Notes: generated by a model from the letters alone, not told the origin. DNA of 64,000 nt from Streptosporangium subroseum (GCF_900188345.1 NZ_FZOD01000023.1:1-64000), one strand, 5' to 3'; counted from the stretch's first letter, positions 51,170-62,043 are shown. Program-made: numbers and translations.

Positions 51170-51904
51170 TCACCTGACCCGGCTACCGGATGGCAGGAAG
51201 CCACCGATGTGACCTCGGGGATACACCACGGTGCCGGAGCCGATCAGGGTTCCGGGCGTCAGAAACGTTCCTGCGGGCAGCGCAACCTCATCGCCGATCA
51301 CAGCCCCGAATTTTGTCTGCCCGGTGCCGATGCGCCGACCGTCGAGATTCACCGTGATCTCGTCGATCGCCGGTTCAGTGACCGGTCCCCGGTCGCAGCG
51401 CAGACCTGTGGTGGAACAGAACGCTCCCATGTTGACGCGTCGGCCGATCACGGAGTCCCCGATGAACGACGGGTGCTTCATGAAGATGTCACCGACCAAC
51501 AGACTCCGAGTGATCTCCGCACCGAAGCCAATGTGACAGCCGGGTCCGATCACGCTATGGTCGCGCACCAGTGCCCCGGCGGAAATGACCGCGCCCGCGC
51601 AGACAAGAACCGGTCCGCTGACCATGGCCCCGGCTTCGATTCTTGCTCCCTCCTGGACCAGTACTCGGCCGCTGAGCAATGTCCCCGTCTCCATGGCACC
51701 CAGGTGGGCGATGGCCGGATGCGCCTGCTCTATACGGTCCAGGTCAGCCGTCATCACGAGTTTGATGTCGAACACCGACGGGCACCGGTGCAGCAAGTCG
51801 GCGATGTAGGGGCTGCTGATGCCATCGAGGTCGAGATAGTAACCAGGGGTGAGTCGGATATCTATGGAGATCGCCGGCTCGGTAGTTGGGGCAGGAAGTC
51901 GCAC
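51170..51904 (-). CDS. Left-handed beta-helix (hexapeptide) protein, GlmU C-domain-like
   Basis: 244 residues from GTG 51904, chosen for its AAGGAGG five bases upstream. About ten hexapeptide turns (SGRVLVQEGARIEAGAMVSG, VLVCAGAVISAGALV, HSVIGPGCHIGFGAEI, IGDSVIGRRVNMGAFC) form a left-handed beta-helix as in the acetyltransferase half of GlmU, with NLDGRRIG and VIGDEVALPAGTFLTPG toward the C-terminus. There is no nucleotidyltransferase half. A likely acyltransferase or CoA-dependent modifier of a sugar nucleotide. First gene of the MurA/MurB-like operon, divergent from a TPR-type regulator. Confidence 0.78.
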   Translation of the reverse strand: MRLPAPTTEPAISIDIRLTPGYYLDLDGISSPYIADLLHRCPSVFDIKLVMTADLDRIEQAHPAIAHLGAMETGTLLSGRVLVQEGARIEAGAMVSGPVLVCAGAVISAGALVRDHSVIGPGCHIGFGAEITRSLLVGDIFMKHPSFIGDSVIGRRVNMGAFCSTTGLRCDRGPVTEPAIDEITVNLDGRRIGTGQTKFGAVIGDEVALPAGTFLTPGTLIGSGTVVYPRGHIGGFLPSGSRVR

Positions 51905-52073
51905 GTGGGCCTCCTTCATCGGCCAGGCGTGGTCGGCCTGGCCAGAATGGTCGGTGGACAGCAGTACCCACCCGCGTAGGCGGCGGTCCATGAAGCTGGA
52001 GCGCTGACTAACGGGCGTGACAACAAGTGAAGCCGTATCGCCCGTGGATAGGTACGGTTACAGTCGGTGGATC

Positions 52074-52091
52074 GGTATACGAGGTATACGA
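52074..52091. promoter_or_regulatory. Tandem GGTATACGA repeats before the TPR regulator
   Basis: GGTATACGA occurs twice back to back (52074-52082, 52083-52091), 9 bp before ATG 52100. Direct repeats spaced by about one helical turn next to a regulator gene suggest an operator; TATACG also could serve as a -10 box. Confidence 0.45.
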
Positions 52092-52099
52092 GGCTGGCC

Positions 52100-53473
52100 A
52101 TGACGCAGCGCGCACCGAACACACGACTGAAAGACGTTGTCGCGGAATCGGGATGGACATACGAGGCACTCGCACACGCGGTACGGCAGGTGGCCTCGGA
52201 GAACGGCGAGCCCCTACGGACTAATAAATCCGCCGTCGATCATTGGATCGCCGGGACGTTACCTTCGGGCCAGACTAGGCGGTATCTCGCCGAGGCACTG
52301 TCTCGCCGTTTGGGACGCGTCGTGACGTTGGACGACCTCGGTCTCCGCTGCGCAAGCAGCAGGGAAGAGGATGACAGCATTGGATTGTCCATCGGCCCAG
52401 ACCCATTGGGCGTCCTCGCATGGATGTGGAGAGCGGATTTGGACCGACGACGTTTCTTGTCCGCCTCGGCATACTCCGTAGCCGCCGCGGTCCTGCCGCT
52501 GGAGTACGTCCGTGACATGGCCTCCCGTACGGCTGCGGCCCGCGCCAGCGGCATAGCCGGAAACGCGGAGGTAGCCGCAGTACGGGACATGGTGAGAATG
52601 TTCACCGAAATGGACGAGCGCCACGGTGGACAGCACGCTCGCTCCGCATTGGTCCAATACCTCATGAGCGATGTGGCTGTCCTATGCAAAGGACGTTTCC
52701 GTACGGAGGAAGCGCGTCGGCACATGCTGTCCGCCGCCGCCTCCGGGGTGCACCTGGCGGGTTGGAAAGCATACGATGCTGGTGAACAGGGTCTCGCCCA
52801 GAGGTATTACCTGCAGTCCTACGCCCTGGCTGCCGAGTCGGGTGTCATCGGGCATGACGCGTTCGTGATGCGGACCATGGCCCAGCAGGGAATGAAACTG
52901 CACCGGCCCGAGCACTGCCTCGCCCTCGCCGAAACCAGCCTTTCACGAGTCCGCGGAAAAGTCGACGCAGAGACCGAAGCCCTGTTCGTCGTTACGCACG
53001 CGCACGCCCTCTCGAAAACGGGCGAGCGCCGGGCCGCAGTCCTGGAGGTCGAACGCGCACATTCTCGCCTAACTACTGCGCAGGGTGATGAAGTGCCATT
53101 CTGGGCGTTGGCCTGGGGTCCGACCACAGCCACCGTCCACTCCCGCACCGCTAAGGTCTTCGAGACTCTCGGCGATCGGCGCAGAGCCGCCGAGCAATAT
53201 GCCATCGCAGCCGCAAACCGGCCCTCGGGCACCTACGCGCGGATCGTCTCTCTCGACCTAGTTGCCCAAGCCGAGATGCAGGCCACGCAAGGCGGAGTCG
53301 AGGAGGCCTGCGCGATTTGGGGACGGGCGATGAACGTCATGGATGGCGTGCAATCTGTCCGCACACGCAAAGCCATCGTGGCCATGCGCCGTAGCCTGAC
53401 TCCGTTCCGTGCCCGTGGGCTGCGGTGCGCCCAGGAACTAGACGAACGCGCAATCGACTTCCTTAGCAGCTAA
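52100..53473 (+). CDS. HTH-TPR transcriptional regulator (NsdA-like)
   Basis: 457 residues. N-terminal XRE-like HTH (residues about 10-75: RLKDVVAESGWTYEALAHAV, TNKSAVDHWIAGTLPSG), then an Arg-rich hinge RADLDRRRFLSASAYSVAAA and an all-helical C-terminal part with degenerate TPR repeats (about 190-450). The RRRFL stretch resembles a Tat signal but lies at residue 120 and is a known feature of this actinomycete regulator group, not an export signal. ATG 52100 follows GAGG. Divergent from the MurA/MurB-like operon across 195 bp, so it is the prime candidate for its regulator. Confidence 0.82.
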   Translation: MTQRAPNTRLKDVVAESGWTYEALAHAVRQVASENGEPLRTNKSAVDHWIAGTLPSGQTRRYLAEALSRRLGRVVTLDDLGLRCASSREEDDSIGLSIGPDPLGVLAWMWRADLDRRRFLSASAYSVAAAVLPLEYVRDMASRTAAARASGIAGNAEVAAVRDMVRMFTEMDERHGGQHARSALVQYLMSDVAVLCKGRFRTEEARRHMLSAAASGVHLAGWKAYDAGEQGLAQRYYLQSYALAAESGVIGHDAFVMRTMAQQGMKLHRPEHCLALAETSLSRVRGKVDAETEALFVVTHAHALSKTGERRAAVLEVERAHSRLTTAQGDEVPFWALAWGPTTATVHSRTAKVFETLGDRRRAAEQYAIAAANRPSGTYARIVSLDLVAQAEMQATQGGVEEACAIWGRAMNVMDGVQSVRTRKAIVAMRRSLTPFRARGLRCAQELDERAIDFLSS

Positions 53474-53742
53474 AACAGTTCAGTTAGACGAAGGATCTCG
53501 CAAGAAAATCCCTGGGCTCATCCGAGGGCCGATTCGGCCAGGGCAACGGGGAAGGCTCTGGTCGGACAGGTGAGGGCGACTCTACCTCTCACCATCCAGA
53601 AGAAACCGAGCCCCCAATGTCGGCGCGCGATCAGTGGGGGCTGCCGTCCTCCCCCCTATCTGGAAATCGATTCGGGAGCGGACAAGTCACCGGAAGGTGG
53701 AGCGAACCTGATGACACACCAAACCGGTTCGACCTAAGCTGT
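53474..53742. other. Intergenic stretch after the TPR regulator
   Basis: No intact gene. An open frame from 53617 has no recognised N-terminal half and leads into the DUF397 remnant. Confidence 0.35.
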
Positions 53743-53822
53743 GACTGTGTTCGCGGGCCCCCGCTTACCCTCAGGGAGTGGAACGCCTTCATCGGCAGCG
53801 TAAAAACGGCGAGTTCGACTGA
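53743..53822 (+). pseudogene. Frameshifted DUF397 tail
   Basis: The frame reads PPLTLREWNAFIGSVK and then, after one missing base in the AAAAAC run, GEFD and TGA 53820-53822. EW-AFxxGVKxGEFD-stop is the diagnostic C-terminus of DUF397 proteins, small partners of XRE regulators in actinomycetes. The upstream half is not recognisable, so this is a decayed copy. Confidence 0.5.
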
Positions 53823-53912
53823 TTATCCTGCACCGTTCCGAGGAGAGCCCTCAACCAATACTGAGGACCTTCCCCCGAAGTCGCAACTCGTGAATACGAA
53901 CTTGCGATGCAC

Positions 53913-55049
53913 TCAAATCTGATTATTGAATGCAGCATTCAATGATGAAGCCTTCAATGCCTTCAAGATCTCTTCTTGATGTCTGCCAATCTTCTCAATT
54001 CGCGCTAAGCGATCGAACTTAATTGCAATGATTCGCTGCTCGTCGAGGTTGGGCAGAGGGACCCGGATCGAGAGCAACCTATTTGCAGAGACGCGCTCTC
54101 TACGTGCCCCCAATCCTTTCGATTCGCCCTGGAGCATGCCCCAGAAATCAGGCCACGAGCATAGATGCTTTATGTAATTCATGATTGCGCGGTCTTCACG
54201 GACAGCGAACGTAGGAAACTCTGGAGACAAGAACCATCCATCAAACTCGTCTGGCACTACACCAATGGCTCCTTCAAAAGCCTTCAAGCGGCTCATTACC
54301 AGGGAACCAGCATGAATGCGATGAAGCTTTTTATAACTAGTTTCATTACCTAGGATTGGACCTCGACCAAAAATCCCTCGCCCACGTCCGAAAACTCCCG
54401 CAATTCGATACGTCTCATCCGGAGAGACGTCAACCCCATCAATTTCCGAAATAAGAGCATCTCCAAGCGGAGCCCAGTTCGGAGAATCCCGCAAATATGA
54501 CCCGAAAAGTTGTTCTCGAGCGATGGTCGAACGGGATCGATTTTGGCGAAAATCATCAATCCGACTGAACACCGCATCGAGCCGACCTGCAACGCGGCGC
54601 TGCTCATCAAGATTCGGAAGGGGGATCCTCATCGATTCAAAATTCTTGATAGATAAAGTCTGATTGCGCAAGACCGTCCCAGTCGAAGTACCTTTTATTA
54701 AAGTGCGACCCGCTTCGCTTTGAAAAAAGTAATTTATATAGGAGAGATCAATTTCGCCAGCGGGTGCGTAGCTTAAAAATCGACTAGAACCAACGCAGTC
54801 TTTCTCCGCATCTCCCGATACCGCGATAGCACCTTCCCAAGCCATGATGTTACTAACAATTAGACGGTTCGGCCTCAATTTAAAATACCGAAGCCTACTC
54901 AGATCTTCACCTTTAACAGGAAGACGATGAAAAATGCCCTTCCCGAAGGAGCGAATCCCAATCTGTACATACTCTGATTCCAGATCTATTTCCAAGGGAA
55001 TTCGCTCAAGTTTGAGAACCGAACCCAGTGTCGTCTGCTTTACACTCAT
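53913..55049 (-). CDS. hsdS: Type I restriction-modification specificity subunit
   Basis: 378 residues with two target-recognition domains (about 1-150 and 195-330), each followed by the same helical spacer: MRIPLPNLDEQRRVAGRLDA and IRVPLPNLDEQRIIAIKFDR. HsdS sets the two half-sites recognised by the methylase/nuclease complex. ATG 55049 overlaps the hsdM stop by four bases (ATGA). The gene is strikingly AT-rich for this window (many AAT, ATA and TTA codons), which signals recent acquisition or replacement of the specificity gene. It is shorter than many HsdS but has both domains and probably works. Confidence 0.9.
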   Translation of the reverse strand: MSVKQTTLGSVLKLERIPLEIDLESEYVQIGIRSFGKGIFHRLPVKGEDLSRLRYFKLRPNRLIVSNIMAWEGAIAVSGDAEKDCVGSSRFLSYAPAGEIDLSYINYFFQSEAGRTLIKGTSTGTVLRNQTLSIKNFESMRIPLPNLDEQRRVAGRLDAVFSRIDDFRQNRSRSTIAREQLFGSYLRDSPNWAPLGDALISEIDGVDVSPDETYRIAGVFGRGRGIFGRGPILGNETSYKKLHRIHAGSLVMSRLKAFEGAIGVVPDEFDGWFLSPEFPTFAVREDRAIMNYIKHLCSWPDFWGMLQGESKGLGARRERVSANRLLSIRVPLPNLDEQRIIAIKFDRLARIEKIGRHQEEILKALKASSLNAAFNNQI

Positions 55050-56527
55050 TTCGTCTCCTCAAAGTCGACGCCGAGCTCTTCGAGGAGGCATAGGATCTCG
55101 CGTTCAGCAGCGATCAGATCGGCAATCAATTCTTGCGGCCGTCGGTGAGCGAGATCTTCTCCGCTGTTTGGGTTGGTCAGATCGAGGTTAAAACCACCCG
55201 CTTCGATGTCCGCGATCGAAACCCACCAAGCATGATCGTTCTCTTCGCGTCTCTCACGCTTCTGCCCACCCCACCACGTCATACACTCGTCGAATTCCTC
55301 GTCCCGCATGGGCTTGGTCTTGCTATAACCCTTACGCCCTTCAGGAGGAAGAATTTGGTAAAACCAGGTCTCTTTCGTCGGACCAGTTTTATCAAAGAAA
55401 AGCACGTTGGCCGGGATCTGAGTGTAAGGCGCAAAGACACCTTGCGGCAGCCGTACGATCGTGTGAAGATCACACTCGCGCAGCAGTCGTTCCTTAATCC
55501 GGGCACCGGCGCCGTCACCGAAGAGCACACCGTTGGGTAGGACAATCGCACAACGACCGCCAGGCTTGAGCTTGTCGAGGATCGCAACGAGGAACAGCCA
55601 GGCCGTCTCCTTTGTCCTAATCCCCTTGGAGAAACGCTCCGAGACCGAGGTCTCCTCCTCCCCGCCGAACGGAGGATTGGTAAGGACCACATCGACCTTA
55701 CTCGTATGGCCTAACTCGCTGGTCATCTGGACTAGGGCATTGTTCCGTACGATGGTCGGTTTATCGACCCCATGCAGAATAAGGTTCATCAGGCAGAGCA
55801 GGTAAGGTAGCGGCTTTTTCTCGATGCCCCGCAGATCTTTCTGTAGCTGCTGTCTCGCTGCCGTATTGTCGGCCTTGTCGTCCAGCGCTTCGAGGCTCTC
55901 GACCAGGAAACCTCCCGTTCCGCAAGCCGGGTCGAGAATACTCTCCCCCAACGCTAAGAATGACTGCTTCACCGCGAATCGAATCACCGGCCTCGGCGTG
56001 TAGAATTCACCCGAGTCTCCGGCGGCGTCGCGCACCTCTCGAAGAATCGACTCGTATAGGTAGGCCATCGTGTGAATGTCGTCGCTAGACGCGAAGTTAA
56101 TCTCATTGAGCTGGCGGACGAGATCGCCGAGTAGATAGCCGGAGAGCATCCGGTTGTGGATGTCCTTGAAAAGGTCGATAAGCACTTTGTCTCGAGGAGC
56201 CGCTTCCTCCAGGCTTCCTTTGAGGTACGGCAGCAGCTGACCGTTGACAAAGTCACGTAGCGCGTCACCGTACATCTCAGTGTCACCCGCCCAGTCACGC
56301 CAGCGGTAAGGCGCCTCGATCGCCGGACGATAGTCGTCCTCGACCAGCTCCCGATTGTCCTCCAGGGCGTCGAAGGCCCGTAGAAACAGCAACCAGGAGA
56401 GCTGCGGCAAACGGTCCAGGTCGCCACTGAGCCCCGCATCCTTGCGCATGATGTCACGCGCGGACTTGATAACCGCGCTCAGCCGGGCGCGTGAGGTTTT
56501 GTCGGCGGTCTTATTGGCCGCTGCCAT
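55046..56527 (-). CDS. hsdM: Type I restriction-modification DNA methyltransferase subunit
   Basis: 493 residues. An N-terminal HsdM helical domain (SWLLFLRAFDALEDN) precedes an N6-adenine methyltransferase with SAM motif LDPACGTGGFLVESLEAL and catalytic motif VLTNPPFGGEEE. ATG 56527 is taken; TTG 56530 one codon earlier has the better spacing from AAGGA and is a real alternative. It couples by four-base overlap to hsdS, together forming the M2S methylase. Separated from hsdR by 196 bp holding a strong inverted repeat. Confidence 0.92.
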   Translation of the reverse strand: MAAANKTADKTSRARLSAVIKSARDIMRKDAGLSGDLDRLPQLSWLLFLRAFDALEDNRELVEDDYRPAIEAPYRWRDWAGDTEMYGDALRDFVNGQLLPYLKGSLEEAAPRDKVLIDLFKDIHNRMLSGYLLGDLVRQLNEINFASSDDIHTMAYLYESILREVRDAAGDSGEFYTPRPVIRFAVKQSFLALGESILDPACGTGGFLVESLEALDDKADNTAARQQLQKDLRGIEKKPLPYLLCLMNLILHGVDKPTIVRNNALVQMTSELGHTSKVDVVLTNPPFGGEEETSVSERFSKGIRTKETAWLFLVAILDKLKPGGRCAIVLPNGVLFGDGAGARIKERLLRECDLHTIVRLPQGVFAPYTQIPANVLFFDKTGPTKETWFYQILPPEGRKGYSKTKPMRDEEFDECMTWWGGQKRERREENDHAWWVSIADIEAGGFNLDLTNPNSGEDLAHRRPQELIADLIAAEREILCLLEELGVDFEETK

Positions 56528-56677
56528 CAAGGGGGATCCTTCCGTTGTTGCCGGTGACTACGCCCGCGCGGAGAGTATCGGAGACTCCGGATGTCCCAGG
56601 ACGAGCCGTGAACTGAACGGCAGCGAGGACGGTCACAGGCGCAGGCTCATCGTAGTGGACGGCCACGGCGATTCGAA

Positions 56678-56712
56678 TTTAGTTTCGCGTATGTGGCATA
56701 CGCGAAACTAAA
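56678..56712. terminator. Perfect 16-bp inverted repeat between hsdR and hsdM
   Basis: TTTAGTTTCGCGTATG (56678-56693) and CATACGCGAAACTAAA (56697-56712) pair exactly around TGG. It lies 11 bp after the hsdR stop. Stem length and AT-rich ends resemble an imported element; it may end the hsdR message or act as an operator limiting hsdM/hsdS expression. Confidence 0.7.
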
Positions 56713-56723
56713 GAGACTTGTAG

Positions 56724-59192
56724 CTACGCGGCGTCGTAGACGTACAGTCCGAGCCGGTCCAGGGCTTCTCGGAGCTCGTCTCCTCCGCCAAAGCGGGCCG
56801 CCAGTTCCGACGGACTGCCCATCTCCCTGAGCGGCGGCAGGGTGAGCACGTTCGGCCTCAGCTCGACCGGGCCATGCTCGATGTATTTGTCCAGTACGAA
56901 CTCTAAGATCTCCCGCGCATCCGCCGCGAACGAGTCGAGGAACTTCCGGTGCTCTCTCCTCACCCTGCGGGCCCGCTCCCTGCGGGTCATGGCTGGGAGC
57001 TCCCAGGCCGCAGAGAGCAGGAGGTCAAGGGGGTCGGCGTCGTGATCGTCCATCTGCTCGGCCAGCACCTTGATGTCGATCCCCTGCCCTCTCAGCTCCC
57101 GAAGGATGTCCGCCCGCGACTTGGCCCGGGCCCACTGCCCGCGCAGCTCTGTGGGGCTCAAATTAAGTTTGCGGACCTGGCCTCCGGCAAACACGCGATA
57201 CTCGATCATCTTGGGCCGGCCGCTGTCGGTGTCCATGACGTAGAGGGTGTCGTTCCAGATGAACACATCCTGGCCGTCCACATAGAGCCTGCGGGCCCGC
57301 GTAGTGAGCGTGGAGATCAACTCGTCGTCACTCATCCCCGCGCCGGGGTCGAGAGCCCCTTCCTCCTGCTGTTCGTATTCGGCTTCGGATTCGGTGACAC
57401 CTGATTGCTCGGAGGTGAGATCCTCCTCAACGCTCTCGATCAGATGCCCGTCGTCGTCGACTCGGTCCTCGTAACGACGAACGGGCGGCCCGTCGAACGT
57501 CGGATCGTTGAACATCCTCGTCGCGTAGACGAAGTCAATGATGTCGAAGCTGAACTTGTTTTTCTCCTTGAACAGTCTCGTGCCGCGTCCCACGATCTGC
57601 TTGAACTCGGTCATGGAGCCGATCGGGCGGAAGATCACGATGTTTCGGACCGTGGGCATATCTACACCGGTGGAGAGCAGCCTCGACGTCACAGCGATCA
57701 CTGGCGTGTCGGAGTCGACCTTCTTGAACTCGTCGAGATGTGCGAGTCCGGCCTCTCCATCCTTGGAGGTGATCCGGACAACGTAGTCATTGCCGTACTG
57801 CCGCGATAAGTCCTGGTTCAGATTATTCAGCGCGATGCGCATGCGACTGGCGTGGTCGGAGTCGACACAGAAAACGATGGTCTTGTCCATGCCCTTGGAT
57901 TCGCTCTTGCGCAGCAGGTCCGTCAGATATTGGGCCGCGACCTCGGTGCGTTCCTTGATCTCCAACACCCGCTCGAAGTCCGGCTGGGTGTAGTCCCGGT
58001 CAGGAATCGGCGTGCCGTATCGGTCGACTTGACCCGACTCGGGCCTCCACCCGTAGACGTCAACGTTGATGTTCGTCCGGCGGACCCTGTAAGGGGCGAG
58101 GAACCCGTCCTCGATGCCGTCCTTGAGGGAGTACTCGTAGACGGGATCGCCAAAATATCGATAAGTATCGGCGTCACGTTCCCTGATGGGCGTCGCGGTG
58201 AGACCGACCTGCACGGCCGAATCGAAGTAGTCTAGGATCCGCCGCCAGTTAGAGTCCTCCTTAGCGCTCCCCCGATGGCACTCGTCGACGATGATCAGAT
58301 CGAAGTAGTCCTTGCCGAATTTCTCGAACAATGCCTTCTGGTCACCAGTCGCCGCCTTGCCCTGTTGGTCAAGGGACTGATAAAGCGCGAAGTAGATGTG
58401 GCGCCCCAGCTTTGCCACCCCACCACCCAGCTTGTGAACGGCCTCGCCGAATCCCTGGACGAAGTATTCATCCTTCGGCTGATCCACGAGAACATTCCGG
58501 TCGGCGAGATAAAGCACCTTCGGCGGACGACCTTCGATCCACTTTCCTCTGGAGAGCTTCTTCACGATCTGGTACGCCACCAGAGTCTTCCCCGTGCCAG
58601 TAGCCAGGACGAGGAGAACGCGATCCTTACCTTGCCCAATGGCCTCAAGCGTCTTGTTGACCGCGAGCCGCTGGTAGTAGCGAGGAACCTTCGGCGTGTT
58701 GTCCCAGTTCGTCAACGACTGATCGAAGGGCGTGAGTACAAGGTCCGTGGCAAGCCCCTCATCGAGTCCCTTTGCCCGGCGGTAACGAGCCCACAGCTCA
58801 TCGGGCGAAGGATAGGCATCGATCTCGGTGATCATGCCCGCGTCGAGGTCGATCTCTTGGATCTTGAGCCCGTTCGTGGCATAGGCGAAGGGCACTTCTA
58901 GCTTCTTCGCATATCGCTTGGCCTGCTCAATGCCGTCGTCCGCCTTGATGGACGTCCGTTTGACCTCGACCACCGCGATTGGCATCCCTGGACGATATTC
59001 GAGCCCGTAGTCAGCCCTCAGATGCAGTCCCCGCCTGGGCCTGCCACCGGCCGCGAGAATTCTCCCATCCGTAATGGGGTATTCATCGCAGATCTGATCT
59101 CGCTTCCAGCCCGCCAACTTCAGGTCGCGCTCGACCATCGTCCGCCGAGTCTCGTTCTCATTTGGGCTAAGAGATCCACTGGTCACAGTCAA
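56724..59192 (-). CDS. hsdR: Type I restriction endonuclease subunit
   Basis: 822 residues. An N-terminal nuclease domain with the PD-(D/E)xK-type stretch MPIAVVEVKRTS (about residue 75), superfamily 2 helicase with LATGTGKTLVAYQI, DECHRGS and GLTATP, then STGVDMPTVRNIVIFRPIGS and the QIVGRGTRLF motif. C-terminal EcoEI-type (HsdR_C) region: WARAKSRADILRELRGQGID. It is the motor/nuclease for hsdM/hsdS. The start is TTG 59192 or GTG 59186; neither has a strong ribosome-binding site. Order hsdR, hsdM, hsdS is on one strand. Confidence 0.9.
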   Translation of the reverse strand: MTVTSGSLSPNENETRRTMVERDLKLAGWKRDQICDEYPITDGRILAAGGRPRRGLHLRADYGLEYRPGMPIAVVEVKRTSIKADDGIEQAKRYAKKLEVPFAYATNGLKIQEIDLDAGMITEIDAYPSPDELWARYRRAKGLDEGLATDLVLTPFDQSLTNWDNTPKVPRYYQRLAVNKTLEAIGQGKDRVLLVLATGTGKTLVAYQIVKKLSRGKWIEGRPPKVLYLADRNVLVDQPKDEYFVQGFGEAVHKLGGGVAKLGRHIYFALYQSLDQQGKAATGDQKALFEKFGKDYFDLIIVDECHRGSAKEDSNWRRILDYFDSAVQVGLTATPIRERDADTYRYFGDPVYEYSLKDGIEDGFLAPYRVRRTNINVDVYGWRPESGQVDRYGTPIPDRDYTQPDFERVLEIKERTEVAAQYLTDLLRKSESKGMDKTIVFCVDSDHASRMRIALNNLNQDLSRQYGNDYVVRITSKDGEAGLAHLDEFKKVDSDTPVIAVTSRLLSTGVDMPTVRNIVIFRPIGSMTEFKQIVGRGTRLFKEKNKFSFDIIDFVYATRMFNDPTFDGPPVRRYEDRVDDDGHLIESVEEDLTSEQSGVTESEAEYEQQEEGALDPGAGMSDDELISTLTTRARRLYVDGQDVFIWNDTLYVMDTDSGRPKMIEYRVFAGGQVRKLNLSPTELRGQWARAKSRADILRELRGQGIDIKVLAEQMDDHDADPLDLLLSAAWELPAMTRRERARRVRREHRKFLDSFAADAREILEFVLDKYIEHGPVELRPNVLTLPPLREMGSPSELAARFGGGDELREALDRLGLYVYDAA

Positions 59193-59356
59193 TTAATACT
59201 CGATAAAACCAGCGAAAGATCGTAGCTCCACCAGACCGTAACGTTGACCTCCCGTGTTTCTCGAGTCTCTTCCTGCTCAGCCCCGAGAAGGTCAGCGGGT
59301 GTCCCAGGCTGCCCAGTGGTGAGCTCGATGAAGACCAATGCAAAGACTCAAGGACT
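59193..59356. other. Promoter region of hsdR
   Basis: It includes an AT-richer stretch (TAATACTCGATAAAAC near 59194) that likely holds the hsdR promoter; no further gene or repeat is seen here. Confidence 0.35.
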
Positions 59357-59394
59357 CGACCGCGCCCGTGCGGGTTTCGCGGTGGGCGCGGTCG
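59357..59394. terminator. Hairpin at the island/leuA border
   Basis: CGACCGCGCCC (59357-59367) pairs perfectly with GGGCGCGGTCG (59384-59394) around 16 bases. It lies between leuA's 3' end and the hsdR promoter, so it can end leuA transcription before it enters the island. Confidence 0.65.
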
Positions 59395-59441
59395 GGTGAG
59401 CGACGTTGATGCCTTGTGGGCGGTTGTCGGGCGTCACTGAT

Positions 59442-59540
59442 CGGCAGGTCGTACCGGGCAGCGGGTGTCGGCGGCCCGGCAGGTCGTACCGGGCAGCGGG
59501 TGTCGGCGGCCCGGCAGGTCGTGCCGGGCGGCGCGGGGCG
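59442..59540. repeat. 35-bp tandem repeats after leuA
   Basis: CGGCAGGTCGTACCGGGCAG begins units at 59442 and 59477, with a diverged third from 59512; period 35 bp. Non-coding, immediately beyond the leuA stop. Confidence 0.8.
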
Positions 59541-59564
59541 TACGTCAGCGGAGGGCGCGGATGG

Positions 59565-61397
<1,833 letters not shown>

Positions 61398-61645
61398 CTA
61401 GCAGGCTAGCAGACGGCCTTGAATTCCTGAGACCGAAGCCCACATGATGAGATCTCCGGCCTCCGTGAGCCGTTCCGGAGGACTTCTCCCCCGACGATTC
61501 GCCAGGTCGTCGCGGCGCCGATCCGGTGACGGCGGCCGGGGTCACGGACCGCATGATCCTGGTCGAGTACGGCTCTTGGGCTCCGAAGGAGTGGTCACCT
61601 GCTGATCGGATAAAGTCCCAGGGAAACTCTGACAGGGGAAACGGT

Positions 61646-61891
61646 ATGAACGACGTCGATATTCTCGCCCACATCAACAAGCTCATCGCCGAGGAGCGCG
61701 AGCTCCGCGACCGGCTGGGGACCCACGCGATCTCCTCGAATGAGGAGAACAACCGGATCAAGCATCTGGAGGAGGCGCTCGACCAGGCCTGGGACCTGCT
61801 CAGGCAGCGCCGGGCACGCCGGGAGTTCGGGGAGGACCCCGACTCGGCGGCACCGCGCCCGATCGACGAGGTCGAGGGCTACCGTCAGTAG
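61646..61891 (+). CDS. DUF2630 family protein
   Basis: 81 residues from ATG 61646, with AGGGG before it. A single long amphipathic helix (DILAHINKLIAEERELRDRL, NRIKHLEEALDQAWDLLRQR) ends in an acidic tail with IDEVEGYRQ, characteristic of this small actinobacterial family of unknown function. Probably a coiled-coil homodimer. Stand-alone gene with the leuA leader region divergent upstream. Confidence 0.82.
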   Translation: MNDVDILAHINKLIAEERELRDRLGTHAISSNEENNRIKHLEEALDQAWDLLRQRRARREFGEDPDSAAPRPIDEVEGYRQ

Positions 61892-62043
61892 TCGCTCGCT
61901 CCGAGAAACCCCTGCGGACACGCTCGATGGGTCGCGGCGGGCGGTCAAGCGGGCGTGATCATCGAAGGAACAGGCGACGGGGGCGGGGGCGACGGGTGGT
62001 CACGGTCAGCCGGAGTCCGGGGGTGGGGCGCGGGCGGTCGCGG

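Noticed and set aside
52455-52500. Tat signal (RRRFLSASAYSVAAA) in the regulator
   Set aside because: It lies near residue 120 of a cytoplasmic HTH-TPR protein; this hinge is seen in related actinomycete regulators and is not an export signal.
37000-59400. Prophage or integrative element
   Set aside because: No integrase, phage structural gene, tRNA or direct-repeat attachment sites were found at the borders.
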